Below are positions 16,467 to 25,100 of a stretch of DNA of 64,000 nucleotides, piece after piece. Numbering within the stretch: position 1 is the first letter of the stretch; each line of letters begins with the position of its first letter. This DNA is from Bacteroidaceae bacterium (GTDB lineage: Bacteria; Bacteroidota; Bacteroidia; Bacteroidales; Bacteroidaceae), in the NCBI GenBank assembly GCA_016280445.1, contig JAEEGS010000060.1, positions 1 through 64,000 on the forward strand, read 5' to 3'. A model generated the notes under the pieces. It was not told the DNA's origin and did not search any database. It was given only the letters and a program-made list of their open reading frames with translations. The translations under genes and the position numbers were made by a program.

Positions 16467-18086
16467 TTATCTGATGACGCTGAACTTTTCGTTCAACGTG
16501 AATGTCTTTTCATAATCTTTTGTCTTCACGGTGTAGGTTCCTCCTACTGTGAACGAAGGGCTGCTCACGAGGCTGGCGCTGCGTCGCAGGGAGAAGGGAA
16601 CGGTGACGCTCTCGATGAGTTTGTTGTTGCTGTCGTAGATGTTGATGGGTTCATCTTTCGCGATGTTGAGACCGATGAGCAGGGCGGTTGCCTGCTTGGC
16701 TGTTTCGTTGGTGGGAACGGACGGCATTTCACCCATACCTCCTCCTACAGAGAACACCGTGCCTCCTTCGATGATGAGAGCCGCAAAGTCGCAGTCAAGC
16801 CCCTCTTCGGGTGAACCCACTTGGCTCCATGCATAAACGGTACCTCCTCTGATGACGATGGCGGGTTCGTTGCTCTGTTCGTTGCTGCCGAATGGCGAGA
16901 AGAAACCGCTCTGTGGATTTGCATCGACGGCATCGTTACCCTTGCTTCTTGCAATGACGTTGGCACCATTGAATTCGATGACGGCATTGGCATTGATGGC
17001 ATCATCTGTACTCAACACATCCACGTTGCCACCATTCAGGACAACTCCTTCCTTACCCTCGATGCCTTCTGCTCCAGCCGTGTTGGTTCTCACAGTCACA
17101 TTGCCGCTATTGATGATGACTTTGCCTTTCGAGGCGATGCCTTTGGTGGAAGCGACATACTTGTGCTTTCCTCCAAATCCCATGCCTTCGCCTTCTTCAC
17201 CGTTCTCATCACGATTTCCGGGGAAACCTCCTCCAAAGGGTGGGAAACCGTTTTGTGTGCTGTCATTTCTTTCAGGACGCATTCCTCCGAAAGGAGGGAA
17301 TCCACCGCGTCGTGTGCTGTCGTTGCCTTCTGGTCGCATGCCTCCGAAGGGACCTCCGAAACCTCCCATCGGGAACTCTCCGTTTTTCATCCGATCCTCC
17401 ATCTCCTTGCGTCTTTCCTCGAACATCTTTTTCACATCTTCGGGCATATCGTCAAAATTGAATGGAGGCATCCCACCCATAGGAGGACCTCCAAAACCTC
17501 CCATGCCAAAGGGCTTCTCACCCAAGTGGTTGCCCGATGTGGTCACGTTGAGGGTGAGGTCTTCGATGGTGATGTCATCCTTCGACTTGATGCCTCGGCA
17601 GCCGTCACCTGTTGCAATGACATCGAGGGAGCCTTTGCCTGAAAGGAGAATCTTGTCTTTTGCCCAGATGGTGGCCGCCTTGTGGTTGGCGGTGTCGTTG
17701 CAGGCCGTGATGGTGAGGGAGTTTTTCGTCCCTTCCTTCGCCACAATTTCCACTTTCTTCTTGTTCTTCAACCACAAAGGTGCACCTTCTTGACTCGTCA
17801 AATTCAAGCCGTCGAGTTTCACTTTTGTTTTGCCAGCGGTTTTCAAGATGAGTTGTCCATCTTCGCTCTTTCCCTTCACCAAGAGGGTGAGTTTGTGTTC
17901 CTGATAGGTGCTTTCTATGTTCACATGTGCACCCTCTACTGTCACACTCACACTATCTTTCACTTTCTGTTCCACCGTTGCCGTCGAACCGTTAAACCGG
18001 ATGGTGATGTCCTCAGCATGACAAACACCACTCATCCATACGGGCAGTGTCCACAAAAGAAATTTCTTCACGTTTCTACTTGTCAT
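16467..18086 (-). CDS. DUF4353 / carbohydrate-binding (Cthe_2159-like) secreted protein
   Basis: A 539-residue secreted protein. A signal peptide (about 1-24, VCHAE) is followed by a beta-helix-like body with repeated short strands such as GIKSKDDITIEDLTLNVTT, GIASKGKVIINSGNVTV and GIEGKEGVVLNGGNVDV, the pattern of the Cthe_2159/DUF4353 family known to bind acidic polysaccharides. Between the helix halves (about residues 190-310) lies a Gly/Phe/Met/Pro-rich, charged insertion with near-duplicate blocks GGFPPFGGMRPE and NDST, probably disordered. The C-terminus is a beta-sandwich-like tail. The likely role is cell-surface or periplasmic glycan binding; substrate unknown. A near-consensus -7 box lies at 18127-18134. 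Confidence 0.83.
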   Translation of the reverse strand: MTSRNVKKFLLWTLPVWMSGVCHAEDITIRFNGSTATVEQKVKDSVSVTVEGAHVNIESTYQEHKLTLLVKGKSEDGQLILKTAGKTKVKLDGLNLTSQEGAPLWLKNKKKVEIVAKEGTKNSLTITACNDTANHKAATIWAKDKILLSGKGSLDVIATGDGCRGIKSKDDITIEDLTLNVTTSGNHLGEKPFGMGGFGGPPMGGMPPFNFDDMPEDVKKMFEERRKEMEDRMKNGEFPMGGFGGPFGGMRPEGNDSTRRGGFPPFGGMRPERNDSTQNGFPPFGGGFPGNRDENGEEGEGMGFGGKHKYVASTKGIASKGKVIINSGNVTVRTNTAGAEGIEGKEGVVLNGGNVDVLSTDDAINANAVIEFNGANVIARSKGNDAVDANPQSGFFSPFGSNEQSNEPAIVIRGGTVYAWSQVGSPEEGLDCDFAALIIEGGTVFSVGGGMGEMPSVPTNETAKQATALLIGLNIAKDEPINIYDSNNKLIESVTVPFSLRRSASLVSSPSFTVGGTYTVKTKDYEKTFTLNEKFSVIR

Positions 18087-18126
18087 TTTTTTCTACTTTT
18101 ACCTTTTGTTTTTCTTTTTGGATGTG

Positions 18127-18134
18127 CAAAGGAA
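18127..18134 (-). promoter_or_regulatory. Near-consensus -7 box of the DUF4353 gene
   Basis: TTCCTTTG followed by CA on the minus strand, one change from TAnnTTTG, about 40 bases upstream of the ATG at 18086. Confidence 0.45.
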
Positions 18135-18202
18135 CGGAAAGATTAAAGTTTTACATTCATTTTCACATTATTTATACAAAGCTGCAAATGCGGCATCTCC
18201 GT

Positions 18203-18310
18203 TGTTACGTTTGTAACACTTCCACTGTAACACATGTAACACTTCCACTGTTACAAGTGTAACACTGGGTGTGTAACATATGTAACACTTTCCGCGTGAG
18301 TTGTGTTACA
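18203..18310. repeat. 23-bp iteron-like array of TGTAACA/TGTTACA heptamers
   Basis: Heptamers start at 18203 (one mismatch), 18212, 18226, 18235, 18249, 18258, 18272, 18281 and 18304. The spacing alternates 9 and 14 bases, so four tandem 23-bp units each carry two heptamers, and a final one stays in phase. Several pairs form dyads such as GTTACAAGTGTAAC. The unit remainder is roughly CTTCCAC. The array fills the gap upstream of the helicase gene (18412) and faces the DUF4353 promoter. Confidence 0.9.
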
Positions 18311-18388
18311 TTTTATTTGCATGGGCGGGGGAACTTCCATTTTCGTTTCTTTTTCGCTTGAATCCTTGTTTGTCTCGTGGAAAAATCG

Positions 18389-18396
18389 TTACTTTG
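18389..18396 (+). promoter_or_regulatory. Probable -7 box of the helicase gene
   Basis: TTACTTTG, near the consensus, 16 bases before ATG 18412; TTTG at 18369-18372 is a possible upstream element with a short spacing. Confidence 0.45.
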
Positions 18397-18411
18397 CGAA
18401 AAATAAAAGCA

Positions 18412-20688
18412 ATGGATTATTGGGATTTGACATCGCAGGAGGATGTGTTCTCTTCTTATGCTTCGGAAGAGGATACGAGGGAGCATAACCGTGAGATGAA
18501 TCTGGCTTGGCGGTTTGTGTCGAACACAAATGTGTCGGTGTTTTTGACAGGTAAGGCAGGAACGGGCAAGACAACCTTCTTGCGGACACTTCGTGAGCGT
18601 ACACCGAAGCGGATGGTGGTGCTGGCACCTACGGGAGTGGCTGCCATCAATGCGCAAGGGCAGACGATTCACTCGTTCTTCCAGTTGCCGTTTGGCCCGA
18701 TGGTGCCAGGAGTGCCGAGGACAGAAAAGAAGGGACGCTACAAGATGAGCAAGGACAAGAAGAACCTCATCAAGACGTTGGATTTGCTGGTGATTGACGA
18801 GATATCGATGGTGCGATGCGATGTGTTGGATGCGATGGATGAGGAACTCCGGAAATATCGTGACCGGAGCAAGCCGTTCGGAGGGGTGCAGTTGCTGCTG
18901 ATTGGCGACTTGCAGCAGTTGGCACCAGTGGCGCAGGAGAAAGAGTGGACGTTGTTGTCACCTTATTATACGACTCCCTATTTCTTCGGCAGCAGAGCGT
19001 TGCAGCAGATACCCTATGTGACTATCGAGTTGAAACATATCTACCGTCAGCAGGATGCTTCCTTCATTGATATTCTTGGAAAGATTCGCAACCATCAGGT
19101 GGACAATGCTGTGCTGGGGGCGTTGAATGCTCGATATGTGCCGAATTTCGTGCCTCCCAAGGATGGCGATTGGATTCGCTTGACGACGCATAACCGCATG
19201 GCTCAGACCTACAACGAGCAGCAGTTGGATGCCTTGAAGAGCAAGGAGATGGCCTTCATGGCTGAGATTCATCGCAATTTTCCCGAGAGCAGTTATCCTG
19301 CCGATGAACGTCTGGTGTTGAAGGAGGGGGCGCAAGTGATGTTCATCAAGAACGATCCGACTCAGGGAAAGGAATATTACAACGGTAAGATTGGCGTGGT
19401 GAAGGATTTCGTGTGGGACGATGAAAGCGACGAACGGCTGATTGTCGTGCATTGTCAGGAGGATGACAGCACCATCTGTGTGCCTCGATTGACTTGGGAG
19501 AACACTAAATATGTGATTGATGAGGAGACGAAAGAAATACGTGAGGAGGTGGATGGCACGTTCAAGCAATATCCTTTGCGTTTGGCGTGGGCAATCACGG
19601 TGCACAAGAGCCAGGGCTTGACTTTCGACCATGCGGTGTTGGATATTAGCGATTCGTTCACACACGGACAGGTGTATGTGGCGTTGAGCCGTTGCCGCAC
19701 CCTCGAAGGTATGGTGCTGGCACGTCCATTGGAGATGCGTTCGGTCATCACCGATGCGTCTGTCAATGCCTACATCGACAGAGAGTTGGCAGCCGCACAG
19801 CAGACGGAAGGCAAGTTGCCTCAGATGATGTATGAGTATTACCTCTCCTTGCTGAATGAACTGTTTGAATTCCGAGTGTTGAAGAAGGATACGGAGTATT
19901 TGATGCGTGTGGTGCATGAACATCTGTATGACTCCTATCCTGCCTTGTTGGCAGCGTTGCAAGAGGCACTTCCCAAAATGGAAGCAGAGGTGGTGGAAGT
20001 GGCACAGAAATTCCAACGTCAATACACTTTGCTGATGCAGCAGAGTGGGGCTTCATTCACCAAAGATGAGAAACTACAAGAGCGTCTGAAGGCCGCCATG
20101 ACATACTTTGATGGCAAGATGCACGAACTGCTCGACCCTGTGATTGTGCGCACTAAAGTGGTCATCAACAACAAGCAGGTGACCACGCAATACAATAATG
20201 CGCTCGATGCCTTCATGCTATCTTATAAGTTGAAAGTGGGCATCTTTTCCCGTTTGAATGAGAGTGGTTTCTCCATTCGCGACTTCCTGAGTGCAAAGGC
20301 AAAGGCTTCGTTGGATGAGGTGAAGATAGAGGATGGAAAGACGAAGGTGAAGAAGGCAAAGAAAGCGAAGGAAGAAAAACCGAAAAAGGAAAAGGTGGAC
20401 ACGAAAGCCAACACCTTCAAGTTGTTCCGTGAGGGGAAAACCATCAAAGAGATTGCTTCGGAACGTTCACTCACCGTTGGAACCATTGAGAATCACCTTG
20501 CCTATTTCGTGGAGACGGGCGAATTGAAAGTGGGCGATGTGGTGAGCACCCAACATCAGAAGATGATTCGCGGCATCATCAAGTCGTTCGACAAGGCGTA
20601 TGCCCTTTCAGATGTGAAGAACCTCTTGCCGAATGACTACACATACGCGGAAATCAAGTTGGTCATTGCCGACATGAAGAGAGAGTGA
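18412..20688 (+). CDS. PIF1-like helicase/AAA ATPase with C-terminal helix-turn-helix
   Basis: A 758-residue protein. The superfamily 1B core has Walker A VFLTGKAGTGKTTFL (about residue 45), LAPTGVAAINAQGQTIHSFF, Walker B LLVIDEISMV and the C-terminal helicase motif WAITVHKSQGLTF with YVALSRCR. Residues about 480-620 are helical; then come a lysine-rich linker (about 635-665, KVKKAKKAKEEKPKK) and a helix-turn-helix (GKTIKEIASERSLTVGTIENHL) followed by another winged-helix-like segment. This architecture is widespread in Bacteroidota and is expected to unwind or remodel DNA. The start at 18412 follows the promoter; a longer frame to 18301 begins in the repeat array. It is monocistronic and ends at a strong terminator. 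Confidence 0.9.
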   Translation: MDYWDLTSQEDVFSSYASEEDTREHNREMNLAWRFVSNTNVSVFLTGKAGTGKTTFLRTLRERTPKRMVVLAPTGVAAINAQGQTIHSFFQLPFGPMVPGVPRTEKKGRYKMSKDKKNLIKTLDLLVIDEISMVRCDVLDAMDEELRKYRDRSKPFGGVQLLLIGDLQQLAPVAQEKEWTLLSPYYTTPYFFGSRALQQIPYVTIELKHIYRQQDASFIDILGKIRNHQVDNAVLGALNARYVPNFVPPKDGDWIRLTTHNRMAQTYNEQQLDALKSKEMAFMAEIHRNFPESSYPADERLVLKEGAQVMFIKNDPTQGKEYYNGKIGVVKDFVWDDESDERLIVVHCQEDDSTICVPRLTWENTKYVIDEETKEIREEVDGTFKQYPLRLAWAITVHKSQGLTFDHAVLDISDSFTHGQVYVALSRCRTLEGMVLARPLEMRSVITDASVNAYIDRELAAAQQTEGKLPQMMYEYYLSLLNELFEFRVLKKDTEYLMRVVHEHLYDSYPALLAALQEALPKMEAEVVEVAQKFQRQYTLLMQQSGASFTKDEKLQERLKAAMTYFDGKMHELLDPVIVRTKVVINNKQVTTQYNNALDAFMLSYKLKVGIFSRLNESGFSIRDFLSAKAKASLDEVKIEDGKTKVKKAKKAKEEKPKKEKVDTKANTFKLFREGKTIKEIASERSLTVGTIENHLAYFVETGELKVGDVVSTQHQKMIRGIIKSFDKAYALSDVKNLLPNDYTYAEIKLVIADMKRE

Positions 20689-20694
20689 AAAAGA

Positions 20695-20721
20695 AAGCCT
20701 CGTTCCATTGGAGCGAGGCTT
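20695..20721. terminator. Intrinsic terminator between helicase and GH105 genes
   Basis: AAGCCTCG...CGAGGCTT stem followed by TCTTGTTT; preceding A-rich sequence allows function in both directions. On the GH105 side, 16-bp near-repeats (GAATAGAAACCAAGTG on the minus strand) lie between 20727 and 20776. Confidence 0.85.
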
Positions 20722-20776
20722 CTTGTTTCTATTCCACTTGGTTTCTATTCCACTTGGTTTCTATTTCATGGAGTTT

Positions 20777-22114
20777 CTACTTCACATAGAAGATGGGTTC
20801 GTCCGTTCCTGGGTCTTCTGGATAGAAGTGGATGGCGGAGTCGTTCAGTTTGATGTGGTGGGTTTTCACCAGTTGGTAGATTTCTGCTCCTGCCCAGATG
20901 GTGGGGCCATAACCGTGAGCAGCGAAGTTGTTCACAGGACGGTAGGCATAGAAAGCGGGGTCGAAGGCAAGGCCTGTACCCACACAAGTGCCTTCCACTT
21001 GTCCTTGTGCGTTCACGTGGGCATTGACGTAGTTCCATGCAAGGAGGGCTTGTGCGCCGTAAGTCTCGGCATCAATCCATCCCTTGTTGATGGCGTGTGC
21101 GATGCAGTAGCAGTAGATAGCGGTGCAGGACGTTTCGAGATAAGTGTCGTTGCGGTCGAGCAACTGATGCCAAGCGCCGTCGTGATGTTGCAGAGGCATG
21201 AGGCCGTTCAGGTGTTCCTTGAAGTAGTTCATGATGAGGGCTGACTCCTTCACGTCCAAGAGTTCACAAGCGGTCAGCAATGCCCATCCGTTGGCGCGTC
21301 CCCAAAAGAAAGAAAGACCCCCTCCGCCTCTCTGAGGCACCTCCCCCTCTATGTGGAGGCCATCTGGCTGGGGAGCCACCCATCCGTGACGATACAAATG
21401 TTTTTCTCCCACCCACATCTTGTCGTGGAAGAGTTTGAACTGACGGGTGGCCTCTTCGATATCTCCGTGCCAAGCCAAGGCTGGGATGCCCATGAACATA
21501 TCATCCAGCCACACCGTATTCTTGACGGGTCGCAGACGGGCAAACATGCCGTCCTTGTAGCGGTATTGCTTGTTGGCGATGAAGTCGTGGTAGGTTTCTA
21601 TTTGGTCTTTCAGTTTCGGGTCTTTCGCTTTCAGCATGGCGGAGCAGATGGCGCCAGCATCATCGAGTGCTTCTGGCTTCACCACTTGGTGCATGAGTGG
21701 GTCAATCTCTTCCCCTCGGTCGAGCCGTTTCTTGAAGTCAGGTGCAAGTTTCGCCAGATACTCCATGCGGTCGATGGCATATCGGGTGTAGGAAGCATCA
21801 CCCGTCACTTCACCTGCCCGTAGCATGGCTGAGTAAGTCACACCCCACTCGTAGGAGGTTAGTCGGAAGGTGCCGCGCTTGAGCATCTTGCCCGTCTCAT
21901 CGAGTTCCATGAAAGTGGTGGCATCGAGATAGTTCTTCACTCTGTCCATCGTGGCTTTCACGTCCTCTGCCTTGGGCACTCCGTAGGGAATCTTGTAGGC
22001 AGGTTTCATCAGGTGGAGGGGTGCGGTGGCATCGTTTTGTACTTCTTGGGCATGGCCCCCCAACCCCCAAAGGGGGAGGGCTAACGCGATGATGGTCGAT
22101 AGTCTTTTTATCAT
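20777..22114 (-). CDS. GH105/GH88-type unsaturated uronyl hydrolase
   Basis: A 445-residue secreted enzyme. A short signal peptide (about 1-22, ending GGHAQ) precedes an (alpha/alpha)6 barrel. Family landmarks are VWLDDMFMGIPALAW (conserved aspartate region), FFWGRANGWALL, HHDGAWHQLLDRNDTYLETSCTA and the late VNNFAAHGYGPTIWAG. Such enzymes hydrolyse the 4,5-unsaturated uronic acid left by polysaccharide lyases. It lies 81 bases downstream of the YetA/PL42-like lyase gene, a fitting substrate relationship. Two GC-rich palindromes are read in frame: one forms the signal-peptide core (22064-22090), one adds about 21 residues just before FFWGRANGW (21315-21377). Preference for rhamnogalacturonan versus glucuronan products cannot be read from sequence. 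Confidence 0.87.
   Translation of the reverse strand: MIKRLSTIIALALPLWGLGGHAQEVQNDATAPLHLMKPAYKIPYGVPKAEDVKATMDRVKNYLDATTFMELDETGKMLKRGTFRLTSYEWGVTYSAMLRAGEVTGDASYTRYAIDRMEYLAKLAPDFKKRLDRGEEIDPLMHQVVKPEALDDAGAICSAMLKAKDPKLKDQIETYHDFIANKQYRYKDGMFARLRPVKNTVWLDDMFMGIPALAWHGDIEEATRQFKLFHDKMWVGEKHLYRHGWVAPQPDGLHIEGEVPQRGGGGLSFFWGRANGWALLTACELLDVKESALIMNYFKEHLNGLMPLQHHDGAWHQLLDRNDTYLETSCTAIYCYCIAHAINKGWIDAETYGAQALLAWNYVNAHVNAQGQVEGTCVGTGLAFDPAFYAYRPVNNFAAHGYGPTIWAGAEIYQLVKTHHIKLNDSAIHFYPEDPGTDEPIFYVK
21315..21377. repeat. GC-rich in-frame element in the GH105 gene
   Basis: Reads GGCTCCCCAGCCAGATGGCC, then GGGGGAGGTGCC and GGCGGAGGGGGTCT on the minus strand, built of the same pyrimidine/purine blocks as the other palindromes here. 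It encodes QPDGLHIEGEVPQRGGGG, a stretch that the enzyme family normally lacks before its FWGRxxGW motif. Confidence 0.55.
22064..22090. repeat. Palindrome encoding the hydrophobic core of the GH105 signal peptide
   Basis: On the plus strand CCCCCCAACCCCCAAAGGGG, then GAGGGCTAACGCG. On the minus strand it is read as residues 9-17 of the protein (ALALPLWG). It shares CTAACGCGA with the apex of the hairpin at 16385-16449. Confidence 0.55.
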
Positions 22115-22158
22115 TGTCTTATAAATCTGTTTAATCCACTTAATCTGTGGTTTATTTT

Positions 22159-22188
22159 CTTATTTGGCATTTGGCGTTTGGCGCTTTT
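22159..22188. repeat. 30-bp repeat, inverted copy flanking the lyase gene
   Basis: A TTTGGC-rich sequence starting CTTATTTGGCATTTGG, identical over 30 bases to the reverse complement of 25326-25355. A shorter copy in the same orientation lies at 25453-25476, and a partial inverted copy near 31421-31448. Confidence 0.85.
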
Positions 22189-22195
22189 GAGATGG

Positions 22196-25100
22196 TCACT
22201 TGCCGATGGTTTCTTTCAGGAAGATGGCATCGAGTGTCCAGGTGGCGCAGTCGTTTGTCCAGATGGTTTGTTTGTTCGTGAGCGGCAAATGGTTGAGCAG
22301 GTCGTCCCATGCTTGCTTTTTCAGCCCTTCGTCGCCCAGTCGCCAACCTGCATAAGCAGACAGTCGGGGGATGAGGAAGCGGTTCTTGCGCAGTTCCCAT
22401 GCCTTCTGTTTGTAGAGGCGGTTGTGTTCGAGCCAAGCCTCATAGAATTTCGGATGTTCAATCATCGGCTCCAGTTCGTTCATCAGTTCAAAGCCTCCCA
22501 TGATGGTCATGAGGTGGTTGGTGCTTTGTAGTGCAGGGTCGGCTTCGGTGCTGATGATGCCTGTCGCGGGGTCGTAACCGAGGGCGAGAGGACCTTGGAA
22601 AAAACGTTGGGGAAGGTCGGCAATGGAGGACATGCCTGCGAGTAAGACCCTCTCTGCCCTGCGGGCATCTCCCCCGTAATGGGGAGAGCCATCCGGCTTG
22701 TTGGTCGTTAGGGAACTCTCCGCATGGTCTCCCTCCCCATTACGGGGGAGGGTTGGGGAGAGGGTCTGTCTCCTTTCCCATTCCGTCATCCAGTTTCCTG
22801 CATATGCGAACCAGTCGGGGCCGATTCTCAGTCGTGCAGGTGCGGTGCAGGGATAGAGTTCGCGGGGTTGAGCCAGTCGCATGGGGTCGAGGGTGTAGAG
22901 AAGGGTGTCTGCATCAGCCACTTCGTGCATGATGTCGCCTGTGCGCTCGTCGGCGGTGAGGTAGTAGTAGAAGCGGTTCCACCATGCTTCGCTCACACGC
23001 GCTTCCTTGGCTCCGCATCCCCAATGCAGCACGTTGTGGCGGGTGCCCAAGCCTGCATGAGGCCCTGTGTGGTAGGTATCCACTTCGCTGCAATGACGGG
23101 TCATCGCTTCGGCCATTCGCCACACGTCGGCATCGCCTGTGCGGAGGAACTGATACCAGAGCATGGCGGGTGTGCCCAGTTCGGTGTTATCCCAAGCAAA
23201 ACCGCCCACATCGTATCGCCATTCGTCTCTGGAAGCATCGTAGGCATGCATTACGTCGCCATAGTTGAAGAAGCCGTACCAGCCGTTCCTTTCTATTTCC
23301 GTCTGATAGAACTGCATGATTTCCTGCAGTTTCCCTTCGATGAGGCTGTCACGTGCCGTTTCCATTGTCGGGAGGCTCCAGATGCCGAAGGCACGCTTGC
23401 GGTGCAGGTATTCGGGGGTGGGGGCAAGGTGGTATTCTTCTTGGCTGTTGATGAGGATGGTGCTTGTTCTGCCGATGCCCCATGCGGTGCTCATGCCTGG
23501 CTGCACATCCTCGTAGGCGGCTTCGAGCGTGTGAGGAATGGTGTCGTAATGTTCAAAGGAGTAGGGTTCCGCTTCGGGCGAGTAGAGGCTGATGGTTACG
23601 ATGGCGGTGTCGCTCCGCATGCCACTCACGAGGATGGTGGAGGGGTAGGATTGCCAAAAGTCAAGCAAACGACAAGAGAAGACCCTCTCTGTCCTTCGGA
23701 CATCTCCCCCATAATGGGGAGAGCCATCCGGCTTGTTTACTGGCGACAAAGACCCCGCATGGTCTCCCTCCCCATTACGGGGGAGGGTTGGGGAGAGGGT
23801 CTTTATCGTCACCATTCCCTCCGAGCGATGCCCTTCCATCGTGCCAATCCAAGGTGACTCGTGGGTAGCTCTCTTGCGGATGCTATAGCCGTTGGGCGAG
23901 AGTTGGGAGAGTCGGAAATCGTCCCATTGGGCGATGTGTTGGAGCATCTGTCGGGTGGTGCTGTCCATACGCTGGAGGTCGATGGGACGGCGTGCGATGA
24001 GGGGTTGCACGGACATCTCCTTGTCGCCGAAAGAGACGGAGCGTTCGTAGGGTTGTCCCTGCATGGGCACTCGGAAATGGATGCTGAGTTCGTGGAGGCC
24101 GTCGTGGTTGAGGGCGCTATCGACGAGGAGGGTGTGGACGAGCTTCGCCTCCCGTACGCCAGCATATTGGTAGGTGCGGATGATGAAGTTGCGACCGGTG
24201 TATTTGTGTACCTCGCGAGAGTGGATGCCGTTCTTGGCCTTTTCCTCCACCTCATGAGTGATGACCGAATCAATTCTTCCGTTGAGCGTCACGTAGAACG
24301 GCGGCATTTCGCCCAATGGCAGGGACGGGACATACCGAAGCCGAGTGCTTGGTTGCTTCAGTAGTAGCACGGAGTCGCACCCCTCGGGGATATACGTGGA
24401 GAAGGCTTGCCACTTGGCGCTGCCGTCGGGCCACGATGCCAGCCTCCATGTGTCGTACGAGCAATACTGATGGTCGCCAATCTGCAACTTGAAATCGTCG
24501 GTGGTCACTTCCCCCTGGTCGAATGGCACTCCGAAGGTGGTCCATCCATGCCCCTTTCCGCCCACCCATCGCAAGACAATCGGCTTCTCGTCGGGGTTCT
24601 CGCAGGTGTAGCGGAAGTTTCTCAACTGCGCCACCGCCATCGTGGTTCGGAATCCGAAGTACCCTTCCCGCAAGGGTTTCGGGTCAACATAATCCACCAG
24701 CAGTTCCCCATCGATGTAGTAACGTGCATGCCCATCTTTCTGCTCCAGGCGAATCTTGTACCATCGGTTGCCCTCCAGCAGGTGCGCCTTGTCGGTGTAC
24801 TCTTTCAAGACCTTCGGACGATACTCCACACTATCGATGCCTCGCGCATCCCCTGTGTATCGGCGGAACCGCGTGGTCGTGTTCCAGTTGCCGCCAAAGC
24901 CCACATAGTACGTCTGCAAGGCATAATTGTCCACGAACCGTCCGCCATAGCCACCACATTGGCTTGCCATCCAGAAGCAGTTCATATCGCTCACACGCAC
25001 CCTGCCCTGCTCGTCCTTATAACGCTTATCCGCCACGATGCGAGCCTCATACTCCACCACCACGTTCCCCTCCATCTTCTGCTCACACCAGAGCGTCAGA

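Noticed and set aside
22724..23857. Plus-strand frame opposite the lyase gene
   Set aside because: It stays open partly because the palindromic elements are stop-free in several frames; it has no domain or promoter.
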